NCBI GenBank assembly: GCA_017883205.1
Contig: JADGNZ010000002.1
Span: forward strand, 1-64,000
DNA length: 64,000 nucleotides
Direction of reading: 5' to 3'
DNA from: Thermoanaerobaculia bacterium
GTDB lineage: Bacteria > Acidobacteriota > Thermoanaerobaculia > Gp7-AA8
Part shown: in pieces, positions 1 through 9,532 of the stretch
Layout: the number at the start of each line of letters is the position of its first letter
How positions within the stretch are numbered: position 1 is the first letter of the stretch
Program-made: the position numbers and the translations under genes
The notes under the pieces: model-generated
Database searches by the model: none
What the model was told of the DNA's origin: nothing
Seen by the model: the letters and a program-made list of their open reading frames with translations, nothing else

Positions 1-285
1 TACGTCCGGCAGCGCCGCGCCCACCCGGAGAACATCAGCGCCGAGCAGCACCGCAAACTCAGCGACAACGTCCAACTCGCCATCTCCCTCGGCGCCACCA
101 TCGTAACGCGCGAATCCGAGGATGTCGCCGGAGCGCTGCTGGACTTCGCGAAATCCGAAGGGATCACCATGCTCGTCGTCGGACGCCCCACACGATCAGG
201 ACTCGTCAGCCGCGTCGTACCGAGCACTGTCCATCGCCTGCTCGAGCGCGGCCGCGGATTCGACATCGTGATCGTGGATGTGTGA
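1..285 (+). CDS. KdpD-like protein, C-terminal universal-stress (USP) domain, partial
   Basis: The window opens inside this gene; frame 1 is open from base 1 to the TGA at 283-285 (94 codons visible). The residues resemble the USP domain of KdpD: a helix around LSDNVQLAISLGA, then DVAGALLDFAKSEGI, then the nucleotide-binding-like strand and loop MLVVGRPTRSG, then a terminal DIVIVDV. In full-length KdpD this domain is followed by four membrane segments and a histidine kinase, but here the protein stops right after the USP domain. It is therefore probably the short KdpD form (KdpD sensor domain plus USP, no kinase), which in other bacteria is linked to potassium sensing. The N-terminal part is outside the window, so the assignment rests on one domain. 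Confidence 0.7.
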   Translation, partial: YVRQRRAHPENISAEQHRKLSDNVQLAISLGATIVTRESEDVAGALLDFAKSEGITMLVVGRPTRSGLVSRVVPSTVHRLLERGRGFDIVIVDV

Positions 286-288
286 TGA

Positions 289-924
289 CTACGACGCCCA
301 CTCGCCGGTTAGCTGCTCCTTCGTGAAACTGTACGAATTGCAATCGAGGTTGCCCGCAGTGTCGCCCGGAATCCCTGGGACCTGGTTTGGCTGCGCGCCT
401 GTTTTCGAATCGGTGTACTGCCAAAGCCAGGCGGAATCCCAACTGGCCTGTGGCTGCGGCTGCGGGCCGTATTGCGCCAGCCAGAGGCGATGCGAGCCGA
501 AGAAGGCGTCTTTCGTGTTGCCCATGTCCGTCTTGAACAGGCCACCGCAGTACAGGACCGGCTTGCGGCCAAGCCGTCCGGCGACCAGCGTGAGGAACTG
601 GCGCGCCTGGTCGAGCGTCATCTGGTTCCCGGCCGTTTCCTCGAAGTCGAGAGCGACGAGCGTTGCGTCATCCGGCTGCGCGACCGTGAGGAAGTTGTCT
701 ACCTGCTGCCCGACATCTGCGTTCGTGCCCCAGTGATACGCGCCCCACAGCATGCCGGCATCGAGGACTGCCTGCCGACGCTTCGCGTACTCATCATCCT
801 GGCCCGTCGCGCCGGTCGTGGCCTTGTGGATGATGCCCCAGAGGCCCGAATCAGCAGCCTGCTGAAAGCTGGTGACCTGATCGAGATGGTAGAGATCGAC
901 GACTCGGAGATTGATATTCGCCAT
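289..924 (-). CDS. GH25 family lysozyme (1,4-beta-N-acetylmuramidase)
   Basis: A 211-residue protein with the glycoside hydrolase family 25 fold signatures: the first-strand Asp in RVVDLYHLD, the KATTG segment, GAYHWG, the catalytic-type DxE strand in VALDFEETAG, KPVLYCGG and the WLWQYTD strand near the end. GH25 enzymes cleave the beta-1,4 bond after N-acetylmuramic acid in peptidoglycan. There is no obvious signal peptide, so export, if any, would depend on another route or lysis. The ATG at 924 is preceded by GGAGGACC. It converges with the KdpD-like gene (3 bp between the stops) and lies just beyond the terminator of the ribosomal operon. Its isolated, cytoplasmic-looking form resembles phage-derived lysozymes; that origin is inference. 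Confidence 0.85.
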   Translation of the reverse strand: MANINLRVVDLYHLDQVTSFQQAADSGLWGIIHKATTGATGQDDEYAKRRQAVLDAGMLWGAYHWGTNADVGQQVDNFLTVAQPDDATLVALDFEETAGNQMTLDQARQFLTLVAGRLGRKPVLYCGGLFKTDMGNTKDAFFGSHRLWLAQYGPQPQPQASWDSAWLWQYTDSKTGAQPNQVPGIPGDTAGNLDCNSYSFTKEQLTGEWAS

Positions 925-971
925 CGTGCTGGTCCTCCATTCAAATGGACCACCATGTTCCCATCAAATCC

Positions 972-1006
972 CTGAAAATGCGAAGGCCCGCGCGAGGCGG
1001 GCCTTC
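972..1006 (-). terminator. Rho-independent terminator after rplQ
   Basis: Bases 982-991 pair perfectly with 997-1006 (10-bp GC-rich stem, 5-nt loop). Read on the minus strand the hairpin is followed by a short TTTT run at 978-975. It begins 4 bp after the rplQ stop and marks the end of the ribosomal protein transcript. Confidence 0.8.
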
Positions 1007-1009
1007 TGA

Positions 1010-1597
1010 CTACTTGCCGCTTTTCTTCTTGGCGGCGGTTTTCTTGGCTGGGGCCTTTTCTTTGGCCTTTGGTTTTGCAGCCTTGGGCTTGGCTGCCGCT
1101 TTCGCGGGCTTCTTCGGCTTTGCCTTTGGCTTCGGCTCGTCTTCTTCCTCAGGCTCGGGCTTTGCCTTCGTCTCCTTCTTCGGGGCAGCTTTCTTCGCGC
1201 CCTTGGCGGGAGTCTCTTCGGCCGGTGCCTCGGTCTCCAGCTTGAAGTCGACGAACTCGAGGATGCACATCTCGGCGGCGTCGCCGCGGCGAGGTCCGAG
1301 CTTGATGATGCGGGTGTAGCCGCCCGGACGATCAGCGAAACGCTGCGCCAGCGCGCCGAACAACTTCTGCACGTTGGTGTCGTCGGCGATGACGCGCGCG
1401 ATCTGGCGGCGGTTGTGGACGCTGTCGGTGCGCGCCAGCGTCACGAGGCGCTCGATCTGCGGTTTCAGCTCTTTCGCCTTCGGAAGCGTGGTGATGATGC
1501 GCTCCCGGTCGATGAGCGAGGCGAGCTGGTTGCGGAAGAGCGCGTTGCGATGCGCGCTCGTGCGTCCCAGCTTGCGATTGACCATTCCATGTCTCAT
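1010..1597 (-). CDS. rplQ: 50S ribosomal protein L17 with long Lys/Ala/Pro tail
   Basis: Residues 1-120 are canonical bacterial L17 (start MRHGMVNRKLGRTSAHR, then LITTLPKAKELKP-like segment, TRIIKLGPRRGDAAEM, LEFVD). L17 binds 23S rRNA near the exit of the peptide tunnel on the large subunit. The usual length is about 120-130 residues; here a further ~75 residues rich in Lys, Ala, Pro and Glu follow (EEDEPKPKAKPKKPAKAAAK and similar), a low-complexity, probably disordered tail. The gene is the last of the alpha operon, 33 bp after rpoA and directly before a terminator hairpin. Confidence 0.97.
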   Translation of the reverse strand: MRHGMVNRKLGRTSAHRNALFRNQLASLIDRERIITTLPKAKELKPQIERLVTLARTDSVHNRRQIARVIADDTNVQKLFGALAQRFADRPGGYTRIIKLGPRRGDAAEMCILEFVDFKLETEAPAEETPAKGAKKAAPKKETKAKPEPEEEDEPKPKAKPKKPAKAAAKPKAAKPKAKEKAPAKKTAAKKKSGK

Positions 1598-1630
1598 TGC
1601 GTTCCCCTCACTTTCATCGACGCCGATGAT

Positions 1631-2614
1631 TTAGTCGCGCATCTCTGCGCCACGCGGCGCACGGGTCATGCCAAATGACAGACCGAGCGATGCGAGGACG
1701 TCTTTGATCTCGTCGAGCGATTTGCGGCCGAAGTTCTTCGTCGACAGCATCTCCCGCTCGGTGCGCTGCACGAGATCGCCAAGCGTACGGATGTTGGCGT
1801 TCTTGAGGCAGTTGGCGGAGCGGACGGAGAGGTCGAGCTCTTCGATCGGTTTGGTGAGCATTTCCGCCATGCGCGGATCGACTTCCGGTGCTGCCACATC
1901 CTCGGCTTCTTCACCGCGCGCTTCGAACTGGCTGAAGATGCGGAGGTGATCGCCGAGGAGGTCGGCGGCGAGGCCGACAGCTTCCTGAGGCGAGACCGCG
2001 CCGTTCGTCCACACTTCGATGACGAGCTTGTCGTAATCGGTCATCTGGCCGACGCGCGCGCCCTCGACGTGATAGTTCACGCGCCGGACCGGCGAATGGA
2101 TCGAGTCGATGGGAATGTAGCCGAGCGGCAGATCGCCATCGGCATTGCGGTCGGCAACCTGGTAGCCACGGCCGCGCTTGAGACGCGCTTCGAGCTTGAG
2201 CGAGCCCTCCTTCGACAACGTGGCGATGTGTGCCGTCGGGTCGAGGATCTCGATGTCGGAGTCTTCTTCGAAGTCGGCGGCGGTGACGACGCCCGGTCCC
2301 TTCTTCTCGAGATAGAGGGTCTTCGGACCTTCGCCGTGCATACGGAACGGCACCTGCTTGAGATTGAGAACGACGTCGGTCATGTCTTCGACCACGCCGG
2401 TGAGGGATGAGAACTCGTGGAGCACGCCTTCGACGCGGACGGCCGTGATCGCGGCGCCTTCAATCGATGAGAGCAGCACGCGGCGGAGCGCATTACCAAT
2501 CGTCGTACCGAAGCCGCGCTCGAACGGCTGGGCGGTAAAACGGCCGTAGTTCGGCGTGAGAGTTTCGGCATCGTAATCGAGCTTTTTGGGTTTCTGGAAA
2601 TCTGACCACAACAT
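1631..2614 (-). CDS. rpoA: DNA-directed RNA polymerase subunit alpha
   Basis: The 327-residue alpha subunit dimerises to nucleate RNA polymerase assembly (N-terminal domain, with [16 protein letters not shown] and the LNLKQV region) and contacts UP elements and activators through the C-terminal domain ([17 protein letters not shown], then [14 protein letters not shown]). The frame is open further upstream to 2695, but ATG 2614 ([12 protein letters not shown]) is chosen because it matches the family start and is preceded by a strong GAGGAGG ribosome binding site. The upstream extension would be translated from an intergenic palindromic repeat and is not credible. It sits between rpsD and rplQ as in most alpha operons. 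Confidence 0.98.
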   Translation of the reverse strand: MLWSDFQKPKKLDYDAETLTPNYGRFTAQPFERGFGTTIGNALRRVLLSSIEGAAITAVRVEGVLHEFSSLTGVVEDMTDVVLNLKQVPFRMHGEGPKTLYLEKKGPGVVTAADFEEDSDIEILDPTAHIATLSKEGSLKLEARLKRGRGYQVADRNADGDLPLGYIPIDSIHSPVRRVNYHVEGARVGQMTDYDKLVIEVWTNGAVSPQEAVGLAADLLGDHLRIFSQFEARGEEAEDVAAPEVDPRMAEMLTKPIEELDLSVRSANCLKNANIRTLGDLVQRTEREMLSTKNFGRKSLDEIKDVLASLGLSFGMTRAPRGAEMRD

Positions 2615-2630
2615 GTGAGCGGCCTCCTCG

Positions 2631-2712
2631 CTGTATCGGCTGCCGGCCCTCGGGTATCGGGTGTCGGGATTGGATTTCCCCGACAGCCGGCACATGAGAG
2701 CCGACAGCCAGA
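2631..2712. repeat. Heptamer-type palindromic intergenic element (rpsD-rpoA)
   Basis: Left part has 7-bp steps CTCGGGT, ATCGGGT, GTCGGGA; after a short A/T-rich centre (TTGGATTT) the right part runs CCCCGACAGCCGGC and then GAGAGCCGACAG, giving an imperfect inverted repeat. It fills most of the rpsD-rpoA spacer and belongs to the same family as the elements listed below. Confidence 0.7.
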
Positions 2713-2717
2713 CTTAG

Positions 2718-3344
2718 TTACTTCGAGTAGAGTTCGACGATGAGCTGTTCCTGGATCGGCAAGCGGATGTCTTCCCGTTTCGGAAGATCGTTCACACGGC
2801 CGAGGAACTGATCGGGATTGAGCTCGAGCCACGACGGAATGCCGCGCCCGCTGGCCGTTTCGACGGCCTGGCGGATCTGGTCATTCTTGCGGCTCTTTTC
2901 GCGAACCTGGATGACATCCCCTTTGCGACCCTGGTAGGAAGGGATGTTGATTTTCTTGCCGTTCACTTCGATATGACCGTGGCGCACGAGCTGGCGGGCC
3001 TGAGCGCGGGAAGCGGCAAATCCGAGGGAGTAGACGACGTTGTCGAGCCGGAGCTCGAGCTGGCGAAGAAGATTGTCGCCGGTGATACCGGTCTTCCCTG
3101 CGGCGCGCTGAAAGTAGAGCCGGAACTGGCGCTCGAGCAGGCCGTAGATGCGCTTGACCTTCTGTTTTTCGCGAAGCTGGATTCCGTAGCCGAGAACCTT
3201 GGAACGGCGCCGGCCATGCTGACCAGGCGCGTAATTGCGGCGCTCGATCGAGCACTTATCCTTGAAACAACGGTCGCCTTTGAGAAACAGCTTCATACCC
3301 TCTCGCCGGCAGAGCCGGCAAACGGGATCCGAGTAACGTGCCAC
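2718..3344 (-). CDS. rpsD: 30S ribosomal protein S4, zinc-binding form
   Basis: A full-length S4 of 208 residues. It is a primary 16S rRNA binder that nucleates assembly of the small-subunit body; in many bacteria it is also the translational repressor of the alpha operon. The N-terminus carries the Cys set C9, C12, C26 and C31, so this is the zinc-binding (C+) form. An S4 RNA-binding domain follows ([34 protein letters not shown]). The start ATG has an AGGAGGT-like site. It is separated from rpsK by about 200 bp that hold a TTAGCTC-type repeat. Confidence 0.98.
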   Translation of the reverse strand: MARYSDPVCRLCRREGMKLFLKGDRCFKDKCSIERRNYAPGQHGRRRSKVLGYGIQLREKQKVKRIYGLLERQFRLYFQRAAGKTGITGDNLLRQLELRLDNVVYSLGFAASRAQARQLVRHGHIEVNGKKINIPSYQGRKGDVIQVREKSRKNDQIRQAVETASGRGIPSWLELNPDQFLGRVNDLPKREDIRLPIQEQLIVELYSK

Positions 3345-3452
3345 TAGACCTCCTGAAGTTTCGCGCCCGTCCCACCATGGAACGTCGCGTGTACGGCGGC
3401 TGCTGCACGCCGTACGGAACTGCGGACCGGAACTACGCGTACCGGAAAATCA

Positions 3453-3536
3453 TGAGCTCTTAGCTCTTAGCTGTTAGCTCTTAGGAAGGCAGGCGCCTCG
3501 ATTCCTAAGGGCCAATAGCTAGGAGCTAAGAGCTGA
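3453..3536. repeat. Heptamer-type palindromic element, TAGCTCT version
   Basis: Left arm: GAGCTCT then TAGCTCT, TAGCTGT, TAGCTCT and TAGG in strict 7-bp steps (3454-3484). Right arm: CCTAAGG, GCCAATA, GCTAGGA, GCTAAGA, GCTGA (3503-3536), the approximate reverse complement. The centre is a short GC-rich segment. The architecture is the same as the GGGTGTC-type elements nearby although the 7-mer is unrelated. Confidence 0.85.
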
Positions 3537-3540
3537 CAAA

Positions 3541-3954
3541 TCAAACTCTGCGACGCTTCGGCGGCCTGCAGCCGTTGTGCGGGATCGGCGTGACGTCCTT
3601 GATCGACTTGATGTCGAGTCCGGACGCGGCCAGGGCGCGGATGGCAGACTCGCGGCCGGCTCCCGGCCCCTTGACCCTCACATCGACCGAGCGCACACCA
3701 TGTTCCTGCGCGAGCTGCGCGGCATTCTGGGCTGCGACCTGGGCCGCAAACGGCGTCCCTTTGCGCGAGCCTTTGAAGCCGATACGGCCGGCGCTCGACC
3801 ATGAGAGCGTGTTCCCCATCGGATCGGAGATGGCCACGATCGTGTTGTTAAACGAGGCGTTGATTGCCGCCACGCCGTGCGGAATGCTCTTCCGCTCTTT
3901 CTTCTTCGTTCCCGCGCGGCGGGCTCCAGCTTTCGGTGCTCGTGCAGTTGCCAT
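3541..3954 (-). CDS. rpsK: 30S ribosomal protein S11
   Basis: 137 residues; S11 lies on the platform of the small subunit near the 3' end of 16S rRNA and the mRNA exit. Recognised by [57 protein letters not shown] and the basic end [11 protein letters not shown]. There is a ~20-residue basic N-terminal extension typical of the family. It lies between rpsM and rpsD, with repeat elements in both spacers. Confidence 0.98.
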   Translation of the reverse strand: MATARAPKAGARRAGTKKKERKSIPHGVAAINASFNNTIVAISDPMGNTLSWSSAGRIGFKGSRKGTPFAAQVAAQNAAQLAQEHGVRSVDVRVKGPGAGRESAIRALAASGLDIKSIKDVTPIPHNGCRPPKRRRV

Positions 3955-3964
3955 TGTTTTTCCT

Positions 3965-4043
3965 CGGGGAGTGGGGAGTAGGGGGTGGGGTGTCGGAGAA
4001 CGATGCTCAATCTCTCACACCCCACGCCCCACTCCCCACTTCC
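3965..4043. repeat. Heptamer-type palindromic element, GGGGAGT version
   Basis: The left arm has 7-bp steps GGGGAGT, GGGGAGT, AGGGGGT, GGGGTGT, then CGGAGA. The right arm is CACACCC, CACGCCC, CACTCCC, CACTTCC. The arms are reverse complements over most of their length, around a ~20-nt unpaired centre. It fills the rpsM-rpsK spacer. Confidence 0.85.
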
Positions 4044-4050
4044 AGTTTCC

Positions 4051-4434
4051 TTATTTCTTCGTGGCCTTCTTCTTGCCGGCGATGGCGCCCTTGCGGGGAC
4101 CCTTACGCGTGCGGGCATTCGTATGCGTCCGCTGGCCGCGCACCGGCAGACCGCGGCGGTGGCGCATACCGCGGTAGCAGTTGATCTCCATCAGACGCTT
4201 GATGTCGAGTCCGATGTCCTTGCGCAGATCGCCTTCGACCTTCCCCTCGTCGGTGATGACCTGGCGGATCTTGCGCACGTCGTCCTCGGAGAGATCCTTG
4301 ACGCGCGTGTCTTTACTGACCGTCGCCTTGCCGAGAATGTCGAGCGAGCGCGAACGGCCGATGCCGTAGATGTATGTGAGGCCGACTTCGACCCGCTTGT
4401 TCAGTGGAAGGTCCACACCTGCGATACGTGCCAT
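4051..4434 (-). CDS. rpsM: 30S ribosomal protein S13
   Basis: 127 residues. S13 sits in the head of the small subunit, contacting the P-site tRNA through its basic tail and forming intersubunit bridges. Seen: [26 protein letters not shown], the helix-two-turns-helix region, [25 protein letters not shown], and a Lys-rich end (GKKKATKK). It follows rpmJ (13 bp) in the order infA-rpmJ-rpsM-rpsK common to bacteria. Confidence 0.98.
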   Translation of the reverse strand: MARIAGVDLPLNKRVEVGLTYIYGIGRSRSLDILGKATVSKDTRVKDLSEDDVRKIRQVITDEGKVEGDLRKDIGLDIKRLMEINCYRGMRHRRGLPVRGQRTHTNARTRKGPRKGAIAGKKKATKK

Positions 4435-4447
4435 TGGTTAAAAGCTC

Positions 4448-4561
4448 CTAGCCCTGCCGCTGCTTATGTTTCGGAATCTCGCAAATGATGCGAATCACGC
4501 CCTGACGACGGACGATTTTGCACTTCACGCAAATCTTCTTGACCGATGAACGAACTTTCAT
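4448..4561 (-). CDS. rpmJ: 50S ribosomal protein L36, zinc-ribbon form
   Basis: A 37-codon gene read from the minus strand: it starts [15 protein letters not shown] and ends IPKHKQRQG before TAG. The zinc ligands C11, C14, C27 and H32 are all present, so it is the zinc-binding (C+) paralogue. L36 is a small late-assembly large-subunit protein near the base of the L7/L12 stalk. It lies 7 bp after infA and 13 bp before rpsM, the usual position. The length and start are those of the family. Confidence 0.95.
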   Translation of the reverse strand: MKVRSSVKKICVKCKIVRRQGVIRIICEIPKHKQRQG

Positions 4562-4568
4562 GATGAGC

Positions 4569-4787
4569 TCACTTATATCGATACGTGATGCGACCTCTTG
4601 TCAGGTCGTACGGTGACAGTTCCACGAGGACTTTGTCTCCCGGAAGGATACGGATGAAGTGTTTCCGCATTTTGCCGGAGATGTGCGCGAGAACCTTGTG
4701 CTTGTTCTCCAGCTCGACCTGAAACATCGCGTTCGGCAATGTCTCCAGGACGGTTCCGGTCACTTCAATCGCTTCTTCCTTCGACAT
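4569..4787 (-). CDS. infA: Translation initiation factor IF-1
   Basis: 72 residues, the standard length. A single S1/OB-fold domain ([22 protein letters not shown], then [38 protein letters not shown]). IF-1 binds the A site of the 30S subunit and assists IF-2 and IF-3 during initiation. The start ATG has a GGAGG site. It lies downstream of map and upstream of rpmJ. Confidence 0.98.
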   Translation of the reverse strand: MSKEEAIEVTGTVLETLPNAMFQVELENKHKVLAHISGKMRKHFIRILPGDKVLVELSPYDLTRGRITYRYK

Positions 4788-4800
4788 GTTCCTCCGTTAC

Positions 4801-4865
4801 GAGCTCTCGGCTCTCGGGTGCCGGCTCTCGGGAAAACCCGACACCCGACACCCGACACCCGACAC
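4801..4865. repeat. Heptamer-type element with four perfect ACCCGAC units
   Basis: Right half: ACCCGAC repeated four times without change (4837-4864). Left half: GAGCTCT, CGGCTCT, CGGGTGC, CGGCTCT, CGGG, also in 7-bp steps. The halves are only partly complementary (TCTCGGG against TGTCGGG), unlike most other members. It spans the map-infA spacer and ends at the map stop codon. Confidence 0.85.
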
Positions 4866-5690
4866 CTACTTCCCTAACACCACCGGCCCATCAGCCGTAA
4901 TCGCAATCGAATGCTCGAAATGCGCGGCCAGCGTGCCGTCGATCGTTCTCGCGGTCCATCGATCGGCATCGGTACGCACGTCGTCGATGACTCCATCCCT
5001 GCCGGCGCGCTCGATCCGCGAGCGCAGCTTCGATCCGATCTCGCAGAGCATCGGCTCGACCGCCAGCACCATCCCCGCCCGCAACTCCAAACCGCGCCCG
5101 CGGCGGCCGTAGTTGTAAACCTGCGGATCTTCATGCATCCGGCGTCCGATCCCATGTCCGACAAAGTTCCGGATCACATGGAAGCCGTGATGTTCCGCAT
5201 GCTCCTGAACCGCCGCGCCGATGTCGCCGATGTGCCTGCCGGGACGCATCTCGTCGATGGCCAGGTCGAGGCATTCGCGCGTCGTGTCGATCAGTTCCTG
5301 TGCGCGCGGCGTGACCTTGCCCACCGGAACCGTGATTGCGCCGTCGCCGACAAAACCTTCGAAGATCGAGCCGAAGTCGAGTCCGACGATGTCGCCTTCC
5401 TCGAGTCTGGCGCGGTTCGGAATCCCGTGAACGATCACGTCATTGACCGACGAGCAGACCACCGCCGGATAGGGCGGCAGTCCCATCGGAGCATAGCCTT
5501 TGAACGGCGATTTCGCGCCGCGCCTGGCCAGCTCTTCCTCGGCGACCGCATTCAACTGTGCCGTCGTCGCGCCCGGCTTGATCATCGACCGCATGATCTC
5601 GAGGATGTCGAGAACAATGCGGTTGGCGCGATCCATTACCGCGATTTCTTCGCGGTTCTTGAGGATCGGCCCTTTCATACGATCGAGCAT
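4866..5690 (-). CDS. map: Methionine aminopeptidase, type I
   Basis: 274 residues. It removes the N-terminal methionine from nascent proteins and is a dinuclear metal enzyme. The metal-ligand segments are recognisable: DIVGLDFGSIFEGFVGDGAITV (two Asp), GHGIGRRMHEDPQV (His), MVLAVEPM (Glu) and FEHSIAI (Glu). Compared with short MetAPs of ~250 residues there is an insertion between the AVEPM strand and the last ligand (residues about 215-245, charged). A second ATG four codons in (5678) is possible. It follows adk by 2 bp, as in the adk-map-infA order of many genomes. Confidence 0.96.
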   Translation of the reverse strand: MLDRMKGPILKNREEIAVMDRANRIVLDILEIMRSMIKPGATTAQLNAVAEEELARRGAKSPFKGYAPMGLPPYPAVVCSSVNDVIVHGIPNRARLEEGDIVGLDFGSIFEGFVGDGAITVPVGKVTPRAQELIDTTRECLDLAIDEMRPGRHIGDIGAAVQEHAEHHGFHVIRNFVGHGIGRRMHEDPQVYNYGRRGRGLELRAGMVLAVEPMLCEIGSKLRSRIERAGRDGVIDDVRTDADRWTARTIDGTLAAHFEHSIAITADGPVVLGK

Positions 5691-5692
5691 GG

Positions 5693-6355
5693 TCAGGAGA
5701 GGGATCTCTCTATACGTTCAAAGACCTCATCGACGGGACCAATCCCGTCGACTTCGCGCAAAACCTGCTTCGTCTTGTAAAACGTGGCCACTGGAAGCGT
5801 CTGACGATGAAACGCTTCCAGCCGTTTCCGAACGGCAGTCTCGTTGTCGTCCGGACGAGCGATCAGCTCCGCACCTTCCCGGTCGCATACGGAGTCGACG
5901 GCGGGGGGAGCGGATTCGAGATGATAGATGGCCCCGCAGACCGGACACGACCGGCGCAGCGAGATCCGTTTGACGATGGCCTCATCCGGGACCAGCAGTT
6001 GCAGAACCCGGAGGCCATCGGCCTCATTCCCTGAGCCACTTCCCTTACTGTCACCTACGATTGTGTCGAGCTTCTCAGCCTGGACGACCGTGCGCGGAAA
6101 ACCGTCCAGAATGAATCCACGTTCCGCGTCCGGTTTCGCCAGACGATCGTTGATGATACCGATCATCAGGTCATCCGACACCAGCGCGCCGGAGGCCATG
6201 ACTGGCGCAGCCTGCTGCCCGAGCGCGGTGCCGTCGGCGATTGCCTCGCGAAGCATGTCGCCCGTCGAGATGTGGGGGACGCCATGCTGCGCGGCAAGCC
6301 GCTTCGCCTGGGTTCCCTTTCCGCTTCCCGGCGGACCGATGAAAATCAGCTTCAC
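5693..6355 (-). CDS. adk: Adenylate kinase, zinc-lid type
   Basis: 220 residues. It catalyses ATP + AMP = 2 ADP. The P-loop FIGPPGSGKGTQA is at residues 5-17, the AMP site is in STGDMLR, and FILDGFPRT lies in the core. The lid carries a zinc-type pattern (CPVCG at about 136-140, then VCDREG with an Asp as fourth ligand). A Gly/Ser-rich insertion (GDSKGSGSGNEADG, residues ~104-117) is unusual in the core before the lid. It is encoded between secY (12 bp) and map (2 bp). Confidence 0.97.
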   Translation of the reverse strand: MKLIFIGPPGSGKGTQAKRLAAQHGVPHISTGDMLREAIADGTALGQQAAPVMASGALVSDDLMIGIINDRLAKPDAERGFILDGFPRTVVQAEKLDTIVGDSKGSGSGNEADGLRVLQLLVPDEAIVKRISLRRSCPVCGAIYHLESAPPAVDSVCDREGAELIARPDDNETAVRKRLEAFHRQTLPVATFYKTKQVLREVDGIGPVDEVFERIERSLS

Positions 6356-6367
6356 GAGTTTCGATCC

Positions 6368-7777
<1,410 letters not shown>

Positions 7778-7778
7778 G

Positions 7779-8222
7779 TTACTGAATCTCCTGGCAGGTG
7801 CCGCCTGCCGCTTCAATCTGTTTGCGAGCGGTCTCGGAGAACTTGGTCGCGTGCACGGTCAGCTTCTTGGAGAGCTTGCCGTGACCGAGAACCTTGACGC
7901 CGTCGTTGCGGCCCTTGACGAGACCAGCCTGGCGAAGGGCTCCCTCGTCAATCGTGGCGCCGTTATCGAAACGCTCGAGGTCGGAGAGGTTCACGACTGC
8001 ATGGATTTTCTTGAAGATGTTCGTGAAGCCGCGCTTCGGCAGACGGCGATGCAACGGCATCTGTCCACCTTCGAAGCCACGCATCCGCGAGAAGCCGGCA
8101 CGTGACTTCTGCCCCTTCTCGCCGCGTCCCGCGGTCTTGCCGTTGCCCGATCCCGGGCCGCGGCCGACGCGCTTCTTCGAGTGGCGCGAGGTTCGTTTCG
8201 GTTTGAGGTTGTTGAGTTCCAT
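7779..8222 (-). CDS. rplO: 50S ribosomal protein L15
   Basis: 147 residues, normal length. L15 is a late-assembly protein binding 23S rRNA. Seen: the basic Gly-rich start [41 protein letters not shown] (cited only as a segment), [21 protein letters not shown], and the C-terminal globular part with [19 protein letters not shown]. It follows rpmD with a repeat element in the spacer and is directly followed by secY. Confidence 0.97.
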   Translation of the reverse strand: MELNNLKPKRTSRHSKKRVGRGPGSGNGKTAGRGEKGQKSRAGFSRMRGFEGGQMPLHRRLPKRGFTNIFKKIHAVVNLSDLERFDNGATIDEGALRQAGLVKGRNDGVKVLGHGKLSKKLTVHATKFSETARKQIEAAGGTCQEIQ

Positions 8223-8229
8223 GTTTTCT

Positions 8230-8300
8230 CCGGGTGTCGGAGGTCGGGGGTCGGGGGTCGGGATGAATGCCTCCCGAGAGCCGATCGCTGACCGCCGAAA
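8230..8300. repeat. Heptamer-type element, one clear arm
   Basis: Left arm 8230-8263 has CGGGTGT, CGGAGGT, CGGGGGT, CGGGGGT, CGGGA in 7-bp steps. The right side (CTCCCGAGAGCCGATCGCTGACCGCCGAAAG) is only a degenerate complement, so this copy looks decayed. It lies in the rpmD-rplO spacer. Confidence 0.7.
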
Positions 8301-8315
8301 GCTTCCTTCGTTCGA

Positions 8316-8519
8316 CTACTGCTCGACCACCTGTACGAGATGCGGGATACGGGCGATCATGCCGCGCGTTTCCGGCGAATCGACTCGTGACGTTACTCGG
8401 TGCATCTTGCCCAGGCCGAGAGCACGCAATGTCTCGCGCATGTAGCGCGGACAACCGATGCCGCTGCGGACCTGTTTGATCTGGATCATCTTCTTCTTGC
8501 TCTTGGCGGCGGGGCTCAT
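8316..8519 (-). CDS. rpmD: 50S ribosomal protein L30
   Basis: 67 residues: a short basic start ([10 protein letters not shown]), then the L30 core [31 protein letters not shown] and the end [14 protein letters not shown]30 binds 23S rRNA on the large subunit; it is absent from some bacterial lineages, so its presence is mildly informative. The start ATG overlaps the rpsE stop by 4 bp (ATGA), implying translational coupling. Confidence 0.96.
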   Translation of the reverse strand: MSPAAKSKKKMIQIKQVRSGIGCPRYMRETLRALGLGKMHRVTSRVDSPETRGMIARIPHLVQVVEQ

Positions 8520-9055
8520 GCTTCGGTGCCCTCCTCCACGCCGCGAAGCGCTTTGTACTGCGCTTCGCTGCGAAGTTGAGCGAGTGCGTCGAACGTGGCT
8601 TTGACGACGTTGTGCGGGTTGGCCGTGCCGAGCGACTTCGTCAGGATGTTCTGGATCCCTGCCGACTCGAGAATGGCCCGGACCGGACCACCAGCGATGA
8701 CACCCGTACCTTCCGAGGCCGGCTTGAGCATGACCTGCCCGGCGCCGTAGTGGCCGAGAACGGCGTGCGGAATCGTGGTGCCTGCCATCGAGATCGAGAT
8801 CATGTTCTTCTTGGCGATCTCGATTCCCTTCTTGATTGCGGCCGGCACTTCCTTCGCCTTACCCGAGCCAAAGCCGACGCGGCCCTTGCCGTCGCCAACG
8901 ACGACGAGCGCGGAGAAGCTGAAGTTCTTGCCGCCTTTGACGACCTTGGTGACGCGATTGATGTGGACGACCTTGTCGATCATCCCGCTTTCGCTGCGCT
9001 CATCGCGGCGGTCGCCACGCTGAGAGCCCTGACCTCGTTGCATCGGACGCTGCAC
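8516..9055 (-). CDS. rpsE: 30S ribosomal protein S5
   Basis: 179 residues. S5 is at the mRNA entry and acts in decoding accuracy together with S4. Family marks: [54 protein letters not shown] and [13 protein letters not shown]. The first ~24 residues are an Arg/Gln/Gly-rich extension before the conserved core. It lies between rplR (9 bp) and rpmD (4-bp overlap). Confidence 0.97.
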   Translation of the reverse strand: MQRPMQRGQGSQRGDRRDERSESGMIDKVVHINRVTKVVKGGKNFSFSALVVVGDGKGRVGFGSGKAKEVPAAIKKGIEIAKKNMISISMAGTTIPHAVLGHYGAGQVMLKPASEGTGVIAGGPVRAILESAGIQNILTKSLGTANPHNVVKATFDALAQLRSEAQYKALRGVEEGTEA

Positions 9056-9064
9056 GTTGCCTCC

Positions 9065-9424
9065 CTAGAATTCCAGACCGTTTTCGCGCGCGGCATCCGC
9101 GAGCGCTTTGATGTTGCCGTGGTACAGATAGCCGCCGCGGTCAAACACCACGCGCGTGATTCCCTTGTCTTTCGCCTTCTTCGCGATGAGCGCACCGACA
9201 GCCTTGGCCGCCGCTGCGTTGGCGCCTTTGGAACCGGCGTCTTTCTCCCGAGTCGAAGCCGAGATGATCGTGTTGCCGCTGGCGTCGTCGATCACCTGAG
9301 CGTAGATGTGCTTCAGGCTCTTGAAGACGGCCAGACGCGGACGCTGTTCCGTCCCGCTGACCTTGTTCCGGATCCGCTGACGGATACGGCCTCTTGATGC
9401 CACTCTGAGTTTTGCGCGATCCAT
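9065..9424 (-). CDS. rplR: 50S ribosomal protein L18
   Basis: 119 residues, the standard length. L18 binds 5S rRNA together with L5 and L25. Seen: [49 protein letters not shown] and the end [11 protein letters not shown]. It is encoded between rplF and rpsE, with a heptamer-type palindrome between rplF and rplR. Confidence 0.97.
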   Translation of the reverse strand: MDRAKLRVASRGRIRQRIRNKVSGTEQRPRLAVFKSLKHIYAQVIDDASGNTIISASTREKDAGSKGANAAAAKAVGALIAKKAKDKGITRVVFDRGGYLYHGNIKALADAARENGLEF

Positions 9425-9461
9425 GTTGACTTTCCTTTTGGCGAGGCTTTGTACCCGCCGT

Positions 9462-9532
9462 TGCGGGAGCCGGGTATCGGGTGTCGGAGCTAATCTGCCG
9501 GCTCCGACACCCGACTCCCGAACCGCGACGCC
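9462..9532. repeat. Heptamer-type palindromic element (rplF-rplR)
   Basis: Left arm: CGGGAGC, CGGGTAT, CGGGTGT, CGGAGC (9465-9490). Loop TAATCTGCC. Right arm: GCTCCGACACCCGACTCCCG and on. The inner 13 bp of the arms (CGGGTGTCGGAGC and its complement) pair perfectly. The outer parts pair with mismatches. Confidence 0.85.
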
